A stretch of DNA of 64,000 bases from CAYWXK01 sp964462515 (lineage in GTDB: Bacteria; Planctomycetota; Phycisphaerae; Sedimentisphaerales; Anaerobacaceae), in assembly GCA_964462515.1 (NCBI GenBank), contig CAYWXK010000017.1, positions 1-64,000 on the forward strand, in the 5' to 3' direction. Below, in pieces: positions 23,938 through 33,163 of this stretch. Both the position numbers and the translations under genes were made by a program. The stretch's first letter is position 1. Each line of letters opens with the position of its first letter. The notes under the pieces were generated by a model, which saw nothing but the letters and a program-made list of their open reading frames with translations, was not told the DNA's origin and did not search any database.

Positions 23938-24744
23938 ATGGCAGGGTTTTTTAGGATACTTTCACAACAACTTTTCTTGCTGTTGGCAGTGCCACCCATA
24001 GCTATTGTTGTGCATTCCTGTTCGGATGTAGAGCCATCCAATAATACACCTTGTTACACATACAAGGTCGTTAAGACTTACGCGCACGACCCTTGTGCTT
24101 TCACGCAGGGACTGGTGTTTGAGAACGGCATAATGTATGAAGGAACGGGACTCTATGGATATTCGACTTTGCGTAAGGTGGACCTGGCAAGCGGCAGCAT
24201 CCTGCAGGCCAAAGAAATCACGGATGGATTTTTCGGCGAAGGTATAACCATACGAGGCGACAGGATTATTCAGTTGACCTATAAATCGAGAGTCGGCTTC
24301 GTTTACCAAAAAGATGATTTTCAGCTTTTGCGGACATTCAACTATTCAACGGAGGGCTGGGGCATCACGTATGATGGCAAACGGTTGATTATGAGCGACG
24401 GGACAGCAACATTATACTTTCTAAATCCAGATACATTTGAAGAGCTTGGCCATATTGAGGTGCGAGACAGGGGTGTTGCCGTGAACAGGCTCAACGAGCT
24501 CGAATTCATCAAGGGCGAGGTCTATGCGAATGTTTGGCCGACTGAACGCATCGCACGCATCGACCCAAATACAGGCCGGGTAGTCGGCTGGATACACCTG
24601 CAAGGGCTTTCAAAACTGTTGGGCGAGAACCGGGAAATTGACGTTCTTAACGGCATCGCCTATGACCCTGTCGGCGACCGATTATTCGTGACCGGAAAAT
24701 TCTGGCCCAAACTTTTTGAAATAAAGCTTGTTCCCTTGAACTAA
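23938..24744 (+). CDS. Glutaminyl-peptide cyclotransferase, probable lipoprotein
   Basis: 268 residues, 13 bases after the GTPase gene. An N-terminal hydrophobic helix ends in VVHSC, a plausible lipobox, so the protein is probably anchored outside the inner membrane. The rest is a glutamine cyclotransferase-type five-bladed propeller: HDPCAFTQGLVFENG, YEGTGLYGYSTLRKVDL, GWGITYDGKRLIMSDG, LNELEFIKGEVYANVWPT and a final NGIAYDPVGDRLFVTGK are all family hallmarks. It converts N-terminal glutamine to pyroglutamate on secreted proteins. Confidence 0.9.
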   Translation: MAGFFRILSQQLFLLLAVPPIAIVVHSCSDVEPSNNTPCYTYKVVKTYAHDPCAFTQGLVFENGIMYEGTGLYGYSTLRKVDLASGSILQAKEITDGFFGEGITIRGDRIIQLTYKSRVGFVYQKDDFQLLRTFNYSTEGWGITYDGKRLIMSDGTATLYFLNPDTFEELGHIEVRDRGVAVNRLNELEFIKGEVYANVWPTERIARIDPNTGRVVGWIHLQGLSKLLGENREIDVLNGIAYDPVGDRLFVTGKFWPKLFEIKLVPLN

Positions 24745-24798
24745 TCTTGGCAAAAGCAATAAATCTTTGCTATAAATGGACCGTGTTCTGCTTCAGGT

Positions 24799-25224
24799 TT
24801 AATATGTAAATAGAGTTGGGGCAGATTTTGGCGGGTAAAAAACGCCTAACACCATGAACTGTTTTGGGTGGCGCCAAACGTTACCAACGTAAAAGTAAAC
24901 ATCTTTTTTAGTGCCACAAATGTCATTAAGCCACTTCTGTTTTATTTTCTCCAATAGCTCCTCTCCCTTATATTTTTGTCGCCAGCGCCTATATGATTCA
25001 TTTAGTTCCCAATCGTGTATCATCAGTTTGTGACCGCAACACTTGGGCCAGTTGTAGCACCTAAATCTATAATAAAAGGTGAATGGCATTTGTTCGATTG
25101 GTTTTAGTTTCTTATCAAAGAGGCGGTATTGATTATAAGCTGCTTGGCGTTTTTTCTCATCTTGCCCTATCGATTTATTGAAAAAGAAATCTATATCGGC
25201 AGGTTTGAAGAGATTGTCCCTCAA
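24799..25224 (-). CDS. Conserved DUF488-associated protein, possibly N-terminally truncated
   Basis: 141 residues from a TTG at 25224, in the same frame as and nine bases after the DUF488 gene. It has the pattern YRFRCYNWPKCCGHKLMIHDWEL, then KKDVYFYVGNVWRHPKQFMVLGVFYPP. I recall this as the C-terminal half of a longer protein (about 250-300 residues) commonly paired with DUF488 genes. The two Cys and one His suggest a small metal site. The lack of the usual N-terminal half and the weak start make a shortened or degraded gene possible. Function unknown. Confidence 0.55.
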   Translation of the reverse strand: MRDNLFKPADIDFFFNKSIGQDEKKRQAAYNQYRLFDKKLKPIEQMPFTFYYRFRCYNWPKCCGHKLMIHDWELNESYRRWRQKYKGEELLEKIKQKWLNDICGTKKDVYFYVGNVWRHPKQFMVLGVFYPPKSAPTLFTY

Positions 25225-25233
25225 CGAAATGAA

Positions 25234-25674
25234 TTATAGGTTTATTATTTGTAAGCCGTTACTATCTCGTTCCTGTATTTTCTTCGCAACAAGCTTCCGG
25301 TGGCAATTTTCTGCGAGATGCTCAAAGCACAAAAGGCAGCAAGTGTTGCGAGCAACGTGGCTATAAGCAATTTCTATAGCATCCTTTTGCTTGGCAAGGT
25401 GATTCTCTATATTCTTAAAGAAAAGCCGATAGTCATAATCACGTTTGAGCCTTTCCCTGATAGGTCTGGGGCTTCCCAGTTCTTGGAGATGTAAGTAGCG
25501 AATATTTTCTCGGCTCAACGTTTCGGTAAGTTCAGATTTCGAAAAACCCTTTTTGCGAGAAATGGGGGTTTCCCGCACATCAATAACACAATCAATGGCA
25601 AAGTTTTTGAGGTGATTGACAAAACTGTCAAGGCTGGTTCCTTCGTATCCAATAGTGAATAATCGCTTCGCCAT
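25234..25674 (-). CDS. DUF488 family protein
   Basis: 146 residues from ATG 25674, which has GAGAG five bases upstream; a TTG five codons earlier is less likely. Hallmarks of DUF488 are LFTIGYEGTSLDSFVNHL at the N-terminus, VIDVRETPISRKKGFSKSEL, and CLLCFEHLAENCHRKLVAKKI near the end, with paired cysteines and a histidine. The biochemical role of the family is not settled. It is the first gene of a two-gene minus-strand unit that converges on the cyclotransferase gene. Confidence 0.85.
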   Translation of the reverse strand: MAKRLFTIGYEGTSLDSFVNHLKNFAIDCVIDVRETPISRKKGFSKSELTETLSRENIRYLHLQELGSPRPIRERLKRDYDYRLFFKNIENHLAKQKDAIEIAYSHVARNTCCLLCFEHLAENCHRKLVAKKIQERDSNGLQIINL

Positions 25675-25849
25675 AGGTCTCTCTTTCAAAAGCTGACAAA
25701 ATTAAAACATTTATTGTATTCTATCGGATAATCCAGGAGAAATGGTAGAATTTTTTACTGTAAAATGGTACCTTCACGCTTTATACAAGCGTTTTTTGCT
25801 TAGGTATTATAAGTTTATATGAAGTCAGTTACTTTTGAGGATATGTTCT

Positions 25850-26884
25850 ATGAAGGCGGTTGTATTGACTGGTATTCGGCAGATGGAGGTAAGGGATATG
25901 CCGGAGACGACTATAAAAAAAGATGATGATGTTTTGTTGAAGATTGAGAGGGTAGGAGTGTGCGGCTCGGATGTGCATTACTACGAGACCGGCAGAATCG
26001 GCTCGCAGATTGTCCAGTATCCCTTCATAGTAGGCCACGAGTGCACCGCCACAGTAAAAGCAATTGGCCGCAAAGTCTCGCGCGTGAAGGTTGGCCAGCA
26101 GGTAGTGGTCGAGCCGGCTGTGTCCTGCCATAATTGCGAGCAGTGCAAGCGAGGGAGGGAGAATACCTGTCTGAATTTGCGTTTTCTTGGCACGCCTGGC
26201 CAGGGTAACGGATGTTTGTGTGAATATATCATTATGCCGGAGAGAAACTGCTTTCCAATCAATGGAGAAATCACTCTTGAGCAAGGGGTCTTGTGTGAAC
26301 CGCTGGCTATTGCCGTATATTCGGTTAAACAGTTCCAGATGCCGGAAAACGCCGATGTTGCGATTCTCGGTGCTGGGCCAATTGGTTTGAGCTGTCTGAT
26401 TACTGCGAAGGCCGAAGGTGCAAGGACCTGTTACGTTACTGAAAAAATCCCTGAGAGGGTTCAGGTAACAAGAAATGCCGGTGCAACCTGGGTCGGCAAT
26501 CCTGATAAGCAGGATGTAGTTAAAGAAATTCTTCGGCAGCAGTCTTCCGGAGTGGATGTTGTTTTTGAATGTGCCGGCCAGCAGGAGACAATCGACCAGG
26601 GAATTGACCTGCTCAAGCCGGGCGGCAAATTGATACTCGTAGGTATCCCACGTATAGAAAGAATTTCTTTTTCCATTGATAAAATTCGCAGAAAAGAAAT
26701 CACGATTATAAATATCAGAAGGCAGAATAAATGCACACAGACTGCCATTGATTTGGTGGCATCCGGCAGGGTCAATGTCGATTTTATGATAACCCACAGG
26801 TTCAGATTCGAGCAAACCCAGGATGCCTTTGATATGGTCGCCGAGTATCGCGACGGCGTGGTTAAGGCATTGATTGAATTTTAG
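25850..26884 (+). CDS. Zinc-dependent medium-chain dehydrogenase (sorbitol/threonine dehydrogenase type)
   Basis: 344 residues from ATG 25850 (GAGGAT seven bases upstream; TTG 25835 is an alternative). It has catalytic-zinc residues in GVCGSDVHYYE and VGHEC, a structural-zinc cluster CHNCEQCKRGRENTC, and the Rossmann motif ILGAGPIGLSC. The YYETGRIG segment resembles sorbitol/xylitol/L-iditol dehydrogenases, so it likely oxidises a polyol or sugar alcohol with NAD. It is nearly contiguous with cinA (four bases between stop and ATG), so the two are probably co-transcribed. Confidence 0.9.
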   Translation: MKAVVLTGIRQMEVRDMPETTIKKDDDVLLKIERVGVCGSDVHYYETGRIGSQIVQYPFIVGHECTATVKAIGRKVSRVKVGQQVVVEPAVSCHNCEQCKRGRENTCLNLRFLGTPGQGNGCLCEYIIMPERNCFPINGEITLEQGVLCEPLAIAVYSVKQFQMPENADVAILGAGPIGLSCLITAKAEGARTCYVTEKIPERVQVTRNAGATWVGNPDKQDVVKEILRQQSSGVDVVFECAGQQETIDQGIDLLKPGGKLILVGIPRIERISFSIDKIRRKEITIINIRRQNKCTQTAIDLVASGRVNVDFMITHRFRFEQTQDAFDMVAEYRDGVVKALIEF

Positions 26885-26888
26885 ATTT

Positions 26889-28127
26889 ATGAGAAAAGTA
26901 AGTATAGTTAGCATCGGCAACGAACTTCTCAATGGCCAGACAGTAGATACTAATGCTGCATACCTGAGCGATAGACTACTTTCAATCAATGTACCCGTTG
27001 TCAGCGTCTATGTTATCGGCGACGATGAGAATGCGATTGTAAGGGTGTTGAATCTGGCGTGCAGTGATGCTGATGTAGTCATTGCAACCGGCGGACTTGG
27101 ACCGACCGATGATGACCTGACCCGCCAGGCGTTTGCGGAATTCCTCGGCGCCGAATTGCAATTGCAGGATGAGCTTCTCCGGAAAATACGCGATTTTTTT
27201 GCCCGGCGAAACTTACAAATGCCCGACAAAAATAAGATTCAGGCATACATACCTGTCGGTGCGAGGGCGATTGCGAATAATCTTGGCACAGCACCGGGCA
27301 TTATGGCTGAAAGAGAAGGCAGATTGCTTTTTGCTCTGCCGGGCGTGCCATCAGAAATGAAACAAATGTTTGAAGAAACGGTTCTCACTATGTTACAGCA
27401 AGTTGCCGGCGAACAGGCGATAGTGGTCCGGAAACTAAAATGCTTTGGGGCAGGCGAGTCTGCCATAGCCGAAATGCTTGGCTCTATGATGAAGCGAGAC
27501 AGGAATCCTCTAATAAACTGCACCGTCCAGTATGGCGTAGTTACCCTGCAAATTGTCGCAACGGCAAAAGATAAAGAAAAAGTTCTGAAAATGGCCGAAA
27601 ATGACGAAAAAACGCTGCGGGGTAGGCTTGGAAGACTTGTTTACGGCTCAGGCGACCAGAGTTTGGCCGAAGTGGTGGGCGAAAAATTGGCCCGAAATAA
27701 AAAAACGCTAGCTGTGGCCGAATCCTGCACAGGCGGCGTTTTGGCCAAACTGCTAACCGATATTCCGGGTGCAAGCCGATATTTTATGTATGGCTGGGTG
27801 GTTTACAGCAACCAGGCTAAAATCAGCGAACTCGGTGTGCCAGCCGATTTGATTGAAAGATACGGTGCTGTCAGCGAGCAGGTTGCTGAGGCTATGGCTC
27901 AAGGTGCCCGGAAAAAGGCCGGAACAGATTTTGCAATCGCTACAACCGGTATAGCCGGTCCAGCCGGAGGAAGCGAGCAAAAACCTGTGGGTCTGGTATA
28001 TGTTACAGTGGATTCTGATGGCGGGTGCGAAACCGAGCGTTATCTGTTTTCTCACGATAGAGATTTCATCCGGCTGCGGGCGGCCCAGACTGCCTTAAAT
28101 ATGCTCCGGCTGCAACTGGACATTTGA
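26889..28127 (+). CDS. cinA: CinA-family protein (nicotinamide-nucleotide amidase / competence-damage protein)
   Basis: 412 residues from ATG 26889. The N-terminal half is a molybdopterin-binding-like domain (SIGNELLNGQTVDTNAAYL, ATGGLGPTDDDLTRQAFAE, FALPGVPSEMKQMF), the C-terminal half is the CinA amidase domain (AVAESCTGGVLAKLLTDIPGAS, ATTGIAGPAGGS, KPVGLVYV). The family recycles pyridine nucleotides by deamidating NMN and includes ADP-ribose pyrophosphatase activity. No clear Shine-Dalgarno sequence is visible; translation may be coupled to the dehydrogenase upstream. Its stop overlaps the -35 box of the next promoter. Confidence 0.92.
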   Translation: MRKVSIVSIGNELLNGQTVDTNAAYLSDRLLSINVPVVSVYVIGDDENAIVRVLNLACSDADVVIATGGLGPTDDDLTRQAFAEFLGAELQLQDELLRKIRDFFARRNLQMPDKNKIQAYIPVGARAIANNLGTAPGIMAEREGRLLFALPGVPSEMKQMFEETVLTMLQQVAGEQAIVVRKLKCFGAGESAIAEMLGSMMKRDRNPLINCTVQYGVVTLQIVATAKDKEKVLKMAENDEKTLRGRLGRLVYGSGDQSLAEVVGEKLARNKKTLAVAESCTGGVLAKLLTDIPGASRYFMYGWVVYSNQAKISELGVPADLIERYGAVSEQVAEAMAQGARKKAGTDFAIATTGIAGPAGGSEQKPVGLVYVTVDSDGGCETERYLFSHDRDFIRLRAAQTALNMLRLQLDI

Positions 28128-28152
28128 CTAATCGCTTTGATAATGGTATAAT
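28124..28152 (+). promoter_or_regulatory. Promoter of the secretion/pilus operon
   Basis: TTGACT at 28124-28129 and a perfect TATAAT at 28147-28152 with a 17-base spacer. The expected start is near 28159, 29 bases before the first ATPase gene. The -35 box overlaps the cinA stop codon. Confidence 0.85.
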
Positions 28153-28187
28153 AGATATAGTGTTAAAGTCTAAAAGACGGAGTGAAT

Positions 28188-29921
28188 ATGCCTGAAAGGC
28201 GGCAACATTTAGGCGAAATGCTCTACAAAGCCGGGCTGGTGAAAAAGGAGGCCCTTATCAATGCGATTAAGACCTCAAAGACCAGCAATAAACGGCTCGG
28301 CCAGGTATTGCTCGAATTGGGCCTGCTCAATGAGGAGACCTTAACGAAGGCAATCGCCAAGCAGTTCGGCTTAGAGTACGTAAATTTAGACGAGACCGAT
28401 ATCCCCTCTGATGCAACGAGGATTGTTCCTGAGGACCTCATAAAGAAACATAATGTGCTGCCTTTGGGAATGAATAACGGCAAATTGAAAATAATCATCG
28501 GCGACCCTTTAGACTTAGATATGATGGATGCCATTCGATTCCGTCTGAATACTGAATTAGAGTGTTATCTTGCCGACCCAGCCAAGATTCGGTCTTACAT
28601 TCAAGGGCGATTTGAACAGACAAAAAGAGAAGAAGACGACCGTCTAAGACACAGTATTGACGCAACCGCTGCCGAGCTTGCTGAGGCCGGTCATGAATTG
28701 CAGGCAGAGACATTGCGGGCCCAGGCAGCCGGTGGGGATGATGATGCGCCGATTATTCGATTAGTGAACCTGATAATAGACACTGCTTATTATATGCGGG
28801 CCAGCGATATTCACGTTGAGCCGATGGCTGATAGGGTGCGGGTGCGATATCGTGTCGATGGCGTTTGCCTGGAAAAAGATACCATTCCGAAAAGTATGCA
28901 GGCCCCAGTGATTACCCGTATGAAGATTCTATCCGGTATGGACATTGCGGAAAAGAGATTGCCGCAGGACGGCCGTATTAAACGCACAATAGGCGGCCAG
29001 GACATCGACTTTCGTGTTTCGGCGTTACCCGGCATCCACGGTGAAAGTGTTGTATTGCGACTTCTACGCCGCGAGTCGGTCAATATCGGTATCGAATCAC
29101 TTGGTTTCGAGCAAGACAGTTATGAGCAATTTCAGAAGATAATCAAGAGGCCCAACGGTATATTCTTAGTTACAGGCCCAACAGGTAGCGGCAAAACCAC
29201 GACGTTGTATGCGGCATTACAGGAGCTAAATAAGTCCGATAAGAAGATAGTTACGGCGGAGGACCCTGTCGAATACAACTTTGACGGGATGAATCAGTGT
29301 CAGGTCAAGGAGGACATCGGTTTGACATTTGAGAGGATTCTGCGGTCAATGCTTCGCCAGGCGCCTAATATCATACTTATCGGTGAGATTCGAGACGGTG
29401 TCGTAGCCGATATTGCAATCCAGGCCGCCCTTACCGGCCACCTTGTTTTTAGCACTTTGCACACAAATGACGCTTCCAGCGCGATTACGCGTCTGATTGA
29501 TATGGGCGTTAAGCCATTCCTTGTGGCCAGCTCTATCCAGGCCATTATGGCTCAGAGACTGGTGAGAGTTCTTTGCAGCAAATGCAAAGTAGTTGATGAG
29601 AATCCCGACCCTTACCATTTGCAGGCACTCAGAATTACTCCTGAAGATATTGAGAAACATCCTATCTATAAAGGTCCAGGATGTAGTAACTGTCAGGGGA
29701 CCGGCTACCGGGGGCGAATCGCAATATTTGAAATGTTTGAAATGAATAATGAAATAAGGGAGCTGGCTTTTGCCAAAGCGCCGACTATGGAGCTTAGAAG
29801 GGCTGCCAGAGCAAGTGGAATGAGAACGCTGATGGAGGATGGTAAAATCAAGATATTCAAAGGAATCACAACCCCCGCCGAAGTGATAAGTATAGCGCAG
29901 ACAGAAGGCGTGCTTGATTGA
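28188..29921 (+). CDS. Type II secretion / type IV pilus assembly ATPase (GspE/PilB), copy 1
   Basis: 577 residues from ATG 28188 (GGAG five bases upstream). An N-terminal MshEN-like domain (about 1-150) precedes the hexameric ATPase: DIHVEPM and RVRYRVDG (about 210-225), Walker A GPTGSGKTT (about 329), Asp box AEDPVEYNFDG, Walker B IILIGEIRDG, His box HLVFSTLHTNDA and a zinc-type cysteine set (CSKCK...CSNCQGTGYRGR). It should power extension of the pseudopilus. It leads a cluster with pilT, a second such ATPase, gspF and pseudopilin genes. In Walker B region the usual Pro of RQDPD is replaced by RQAPN, a minor oddity. Confidence 0.93.
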   Translation: MPERRQHLGEMLYKAGLVKKEALINAIKTSKTSNKRLGQVLLELGLLNEETLTKAIAKQFGLEYVNLDETDIPSDATRIVPEDLIKKHNVLPLGMNNGKLKIIIGDPLDLDMMDAIRFRLNTELECYLADPAKIRSYIQGRFEQTKREEDDRLRHSIDATAAELAEAGHELQAETLRAQAAGGDDDAPIIRLVNLIIDTAYYMRASDIHVEPMADRVRVRYRVDGVCLEKDTIPKSMQAPVITRMKILSGMDIAEKRLPQDGRIKRTIGGQDIDFRVSALPGIHGESVVLRLLRRESVNIGIESLGFEQDSYEQFQKIIKRPNGIFLVTGPTGSGKTTTLYAALQELNKSDKKIVTAEDPVEYNFDGMNQCQVKEDIGLTFERILRSMLRQAPNIILIGEIRDGVVADIAIQAALTGHLVFSTLHTNDASSAITRLIDMGVKPFLVASSIQAIMAQRLVRVLCSKCKVVDENPDPYHLQALRITPEDIEKHPIYKGPGCSNCQGTGYRGRIAIFEMFEMNNEIRELAFAKAPTMELRRAARASGMRTLMEDGKIKIFKGITTPAEVISIAQTEGVLD

Positions 29922-29951
29922 GTTAAGTGCAATTGTTGAGGGCCAAAGATT

Positions 29952-31097
29952 ATGGCAACGGTAAATATGGATAGATTGCTGCAGGCCTGTGTTACACAGG
30001 GCGCATCAGATATACACATTGTTGTCGGGCGACCACCGGTGTTAAGAGTAGACGGGCGGCTCAGGTCCCTCGAGACCAAGGTTCTTGAGCCGGACGATAC
30101 CACATCTTTAATGAAAAGCATTACTCCTGACCGCAATCAGCAGGAGCTTCAGGAAGAGGGTGGCACAGACTTTGGTTTTGCATACGGAGATGTAGCGCGA
30201 TTTCGCGTCTCTATCTTTCGGCAAAAAGGCAATATTTCATTGGTCCTGCGCCTTATCCCGACAAAAATTATGAGTTTTGAGGAAATAGGGTTGCCTAAGA
30301 TTTGCACCGCCCTGTGCCGCAGACCACGTGGATTGTTTTTGGTTACCGGCCCCACCGGAAGTGGCAAAACGACCACCCTGGCGTGTATGGTAAACTATAT
30401 TAACGAAAACTTTGACGACCATATTATAACAATTGAAGACCCTATAGAGTATTATCACAACCACAAAAAATCTATTGTTAACCAGCGGGAAGTTGGTGTT
30501 GATGTTCCCAGTTTTGCGGAGGGCTTGAGACGTATTCTCAGAATGGACCCCGATGTGATTATGGTCGGTGAGTTGCGAGACCTCGAAACAATGGAAGCAG
30601 CTATTAGAGCCGCTGAAACAGGCCACCTTGTCTTTAGCACCGTCCACACGACAAGTGCTGCAGGAACGGTTACAAGAATTATTGACGTCTTCCCAGTGAA
30701 CCAGCAGGAGCAAATTCGGATTCAGTTAAGCAGTAATTTGTTAGCAGTTCTCAGTCAGGCCCTCCTTCCTCTGGCAACCGGTAAGGGCAGAGTTGCAGCT
30801 TATGAGTTTATGGTTGTAACGCCTGCCATTGCTAATCTTATTCGCGAGAACAAGACATATCGAATTGACTCGAGTATTCAAACTGGGAAAAAGCTGGGAA
30901 TGCAGCTTCTTGATGAGCATCTATGGCAGCTTTATGATAATGGCAAAATTGGCCTGGATGAAATGCTCGATAATAGCCGTCAGCCGGGGGCGCTGCAGGA
31001 TAAGGCACTTGATAAGATGGGGGCAATGAAAGCAAGGGTGAAGAAGAAAGAAGCAGCAAAGGAAATGGAGGATATAGGACCTGTCCTGCGGACATAG
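29952..31097 (+). CDS. pilT: PilT-like twitching motility / retraction ATPase
   Basis: 381 residues; GAGG lies ten bases before the ATG. The start (ASDIHIVVGRPPVLRVDGRL), Walker A GPTGSGKTTT (about 132), Asp box IEDPIEYYH, Walker B VIMVGELRDLETMEAAIRAAETGHLVFSTVHT and C-terminal AYEFMVVTPAIANLIRE follow PilT closely, notably the AIRAAETGHLV signature that separates PilT from GspE. The C-terminal 30 residues are lysine and glutamate rich. Its presence between two GspE/PilB genes indicates a retractable pilus rather than a pure secretion system. Confidence 0.93.
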   Translation: MATVNMDRLLQACVTQGASDIHIVVGRPPVLRVDGRLRSLETKVLEPDDTTSLMKSITPDRNQQELQEEGGTDFGFAYGDVARFRVSIFRQKGNISLVLRLIPTKIMSFEEIGLPKICTALCRRPRGLFLVTGPTGSGKTTTLACMVNYINENFDDHIITIEDPIEYYHNHKKSIVNQREVGVDVPSFAEGLRRILRMDPDVIMVGELRDLETMEAAIRAAETGHLVFSTVHTTSAAGTVTRIIDVFPVNQQEQIRIQLSSNLLAVLSQALLPLATGKGRVAAYEFMVVTPAIANLIRENKTYRIDSSIQTGKKLGMQLLDEHLWQLYDNGKIGLDEMLDNSRQPGALQDKALDKMGAMKARVKKKEAAKEMEDIGPVLRT

Positions 31098-31261
31098 GTT
31101 TCCGTAGAGAAACCTTCTTTTGTTGGGATAGTAGCAGAAAACCGCGAGGACGGCATTCTTATACTTGAAAATAGAGAAAATGGGTTTAGCTGGTAAGATA
31201 GAGGCATAATTTGTATAGGTTGCCGTAGTCCTAATAACTAAATGTCCAATTTATAATTTGT

Positions 31262-31290
31262 TTGTTAAAAAGGTTTTAATGTTGTATAAT
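31262..31290 (+). promoter_or_regulatory. Internal promoter before the second GspE gene
   Basis: TTGTTA at 31262-31267 and TATAAT at 31285-31290, spacer 17 bases. The start is expected near 31297, about 34 bases before the gene. The 233-base gap after pilT shows no gene, and this promoter explains it. Confidence 0.65.
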
Positions 31291-31330
31291 AAGTTTAGTG
31301 TGAAAAAGAAACAATTAAGGTAAAATCATA

Positions 31331-33097
31331 ATGGCCAAAATGAAAACAACTGAATCACTGCCTCCTATAGAACAATTAAGAGGCAGAACGCTTGGCAGGG
31401 TGCTTATAAAAATGGGTATCCTTAGCAGAGAGCAGGTTCATGAATGCCTGAAAATTCAGGCTCAACGGGGCGGGAAGATACGAATTGGTCAGGTTTTCCT
31501 CGAACTGGGGCTGGTGGACGAAAGCCAACTGCGAATAGCTTTAGCAGCTCAACGGGGAATGGAGTACATAAGCATCGATGGTATTAATATTCCTGCTGAT
31601 GTAATTGAGAAGGTGCCTGCTCAGATGGCTAAGACGTACCGAATCGTCCCCATCGAGTACAACAAGGAGCAAAATGAGTTAACTGTCACTCTTGACAGTG
31701 CTGACAATTTCAGAGCGACGGACGACCTGAGCACGCTGATGGGGTTTAAGGTTGCCGCCAAAATAACCGACCCTGCTGCGTTGGAAAAGGTGCTGACCAA
31801 GTATTACGAGACTCAAGAGGAAAATATAAACGACCTGATAGATGAAATACAAAGCGACAGTTTCCTTGCAGAATTTGATGGCAGAAACCAGAGTATAGAC
31901 CTGGATGAGCTGAAGGAGCTTTCTGAGTCGAATCCTGTCAAGAAACTGTTGAATCTGGTTTTGCTGCAGGCGATTCGTGATAAAGCCTCGGATGTCCATT
32001 TTGAGCCGTTTGAGAGTGAATACAAAATGAGATACCGTATTGATGGAGTGCTTTATGAGATGGTCCCTCCGCCGAAGTATATCGCTGCAGCACTTAGCTC
32101 TCGTATAAAGGTTATGGCAAACCTTGATATTGCTGAAAGACGTCTTCCACAGGATGGCCGAATATCTCTGACGGTCCAGGGTAATCCGGTTGATTTGCGC
32201 GTCAGTGTTCTGCCGACTATGTTTGGTGAGAGCGTGGTATTGCGTGTTCTGGACAGGTCTCAAATGTCCTTTGATCTGGGTAAACTCGGTTTGCGTCCTG
32301 AGGACCAGGAGATGGTCCGTCGGCTCATTCGTAAACCCAATGGTATTATAATCGTCACCGGGCCAACCGGCTGCGGCAAAACCACCACTCTTTACTCTGC
32401 ATTGGGGGAGCTTAATGACGTTGAGACCAAGATAATTACCACCGAAGACCCTGTAGAATATGACATCGATGGTCTTATCCAGGTGCAGATGAAGCCGGAC
32501 ATTGGTCTGACATTTGCCAGGTGTCTTAGGTCTATTTTGAGGCAGGACCCTGACATCATTCTTGTCGGCGAGATTCGTGACCTTGAGACGGCGGAGATTG
32601 CCGCCCAGGCCTCTTTGACAGGCCACGTGGTCTTTACCACCTTACACACAAATGACGCCCCAAGTTCGATAGCCCGACTTTTGGATCTGGGCGTTGAGCC
32701 GTTTCTTGTTACCGCTACGCTCGAAGGTATCGTTGCTCAGCGGTTGGTTAGAAAGATATGTGAAAATTGCAAGGCGCCATATCAACCTACAGAAACTCAA
32801 TTGATGGAGCTGCTGCTTACGCCGGATGACGTCAAAGGTAAGAAATTTTATTATGGACGTGGCTGCGAAAAGTGTAATAGCACCGGCTATAGGGGGCGAA
32901 CAGGCATTTTTGAGATTATGACATTCAATGACGAAATACGCGAGCTGATTATGCAACAAGCTTCGACAACTGTCTTGCGTGCCGCAGCTCAGAAGACCGG
33001 TATGAGATTGTTACGTAATAATGGCCTTGCTGCAATCTACGACGGCATAACAACCGTTGACGAAGTGATAAAAGAAACAATCACGGAGAGCGGCTAA
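31331..33097 (+). CDS. gspE: Type II secretion / type IV pilus assembly ATPase (GspE/PilB), copy 2
   Basis: 588 residues, with AAGG upstream of the ATG. Domain order equals copy 1: MshEN-like N-terminus (about 15-165), N2-type DVHFEPFESEYKMRYRIDG, Walker A GPTGCGKTTT (about 343), TEDPVEYDIDG, Walker B ILVGEIRDLETAEIAAQASLTGH, and the zinc cysteines CENCKAP...CEKCNSTGYRGRTG. Unlike copy 1 it keeps the canonical RQDPD before Walker B. Closest to gspF, it is the likelier partner of the GspF/pseudopilin machine downstream. Confidence 0.93.
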   Translation: MAKMKTTESLPPIEQLRGRTLGRVLIKMGILSREQVHECLKIQAQRGGKIRIGQVFLELGLVDESQLRIALAAQRGMEYISIDGINIPADVIEKVPAQMAKTYRIVPIEYNKEQNELTVTLDSADNFRATDDLSTLMGFKVAAKITDPAALEKVLTKYYETQEENINDLIDEIQSDSFLAEFDGRNQSIDLDELKELSESNPVKKLLNLVLLQAIRDKASDVHFEPFESEYKMRYRIDGVLYEMVPPPKYIAAALSSRIKVMANLDIAERRLPQDGRISLTVQGNPVDLRVSVLPTMFGESVVLRVLDRSQMSFDLGKLGLRPEDQEMVRRLIRKPNGIIIVTGPTGCGKTTTLYSALGELNDVETKIITTEDPVEYDIDGLIQVQMKPDIGLTFARCLRSILRQDPDIILVGEIRDLETAEIAAQASLTGHVVFTTLHTNDAPSSIARLLDLGVEPFLVTATLEGIVAQRLVRKICENCKAPYQPTETQLMELLLTPDDVKGKKFYYGRGCEKCNSTGYRGRTGIFEIMTFNDEIRELIMQQASTTVLRAAAQKTGMRLLRNNGLAAIYDGITTVDEVIKETITESG

Positions 33098-33163
33098 AAG
33101 TAAGGAGCTGTTATTATATGGAATTTCACAATGACTACGTATTAATTCGTAGGAGGTAATCAA

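Noticed and set aside
25829..26989. 386-residue minus-strand frame across the dehydrogenase gene
   Set aside because: The plus strand encodes an unmistakable zinc dehydrogenase with all motifs; the opposite frame is a coincidence.
31679..32626. 315-residue minus-strand frame inside the second GspE gene
   Set aside because: Antisense of the Walker A/B region of a clear ATPase, with no ribosome binding site.
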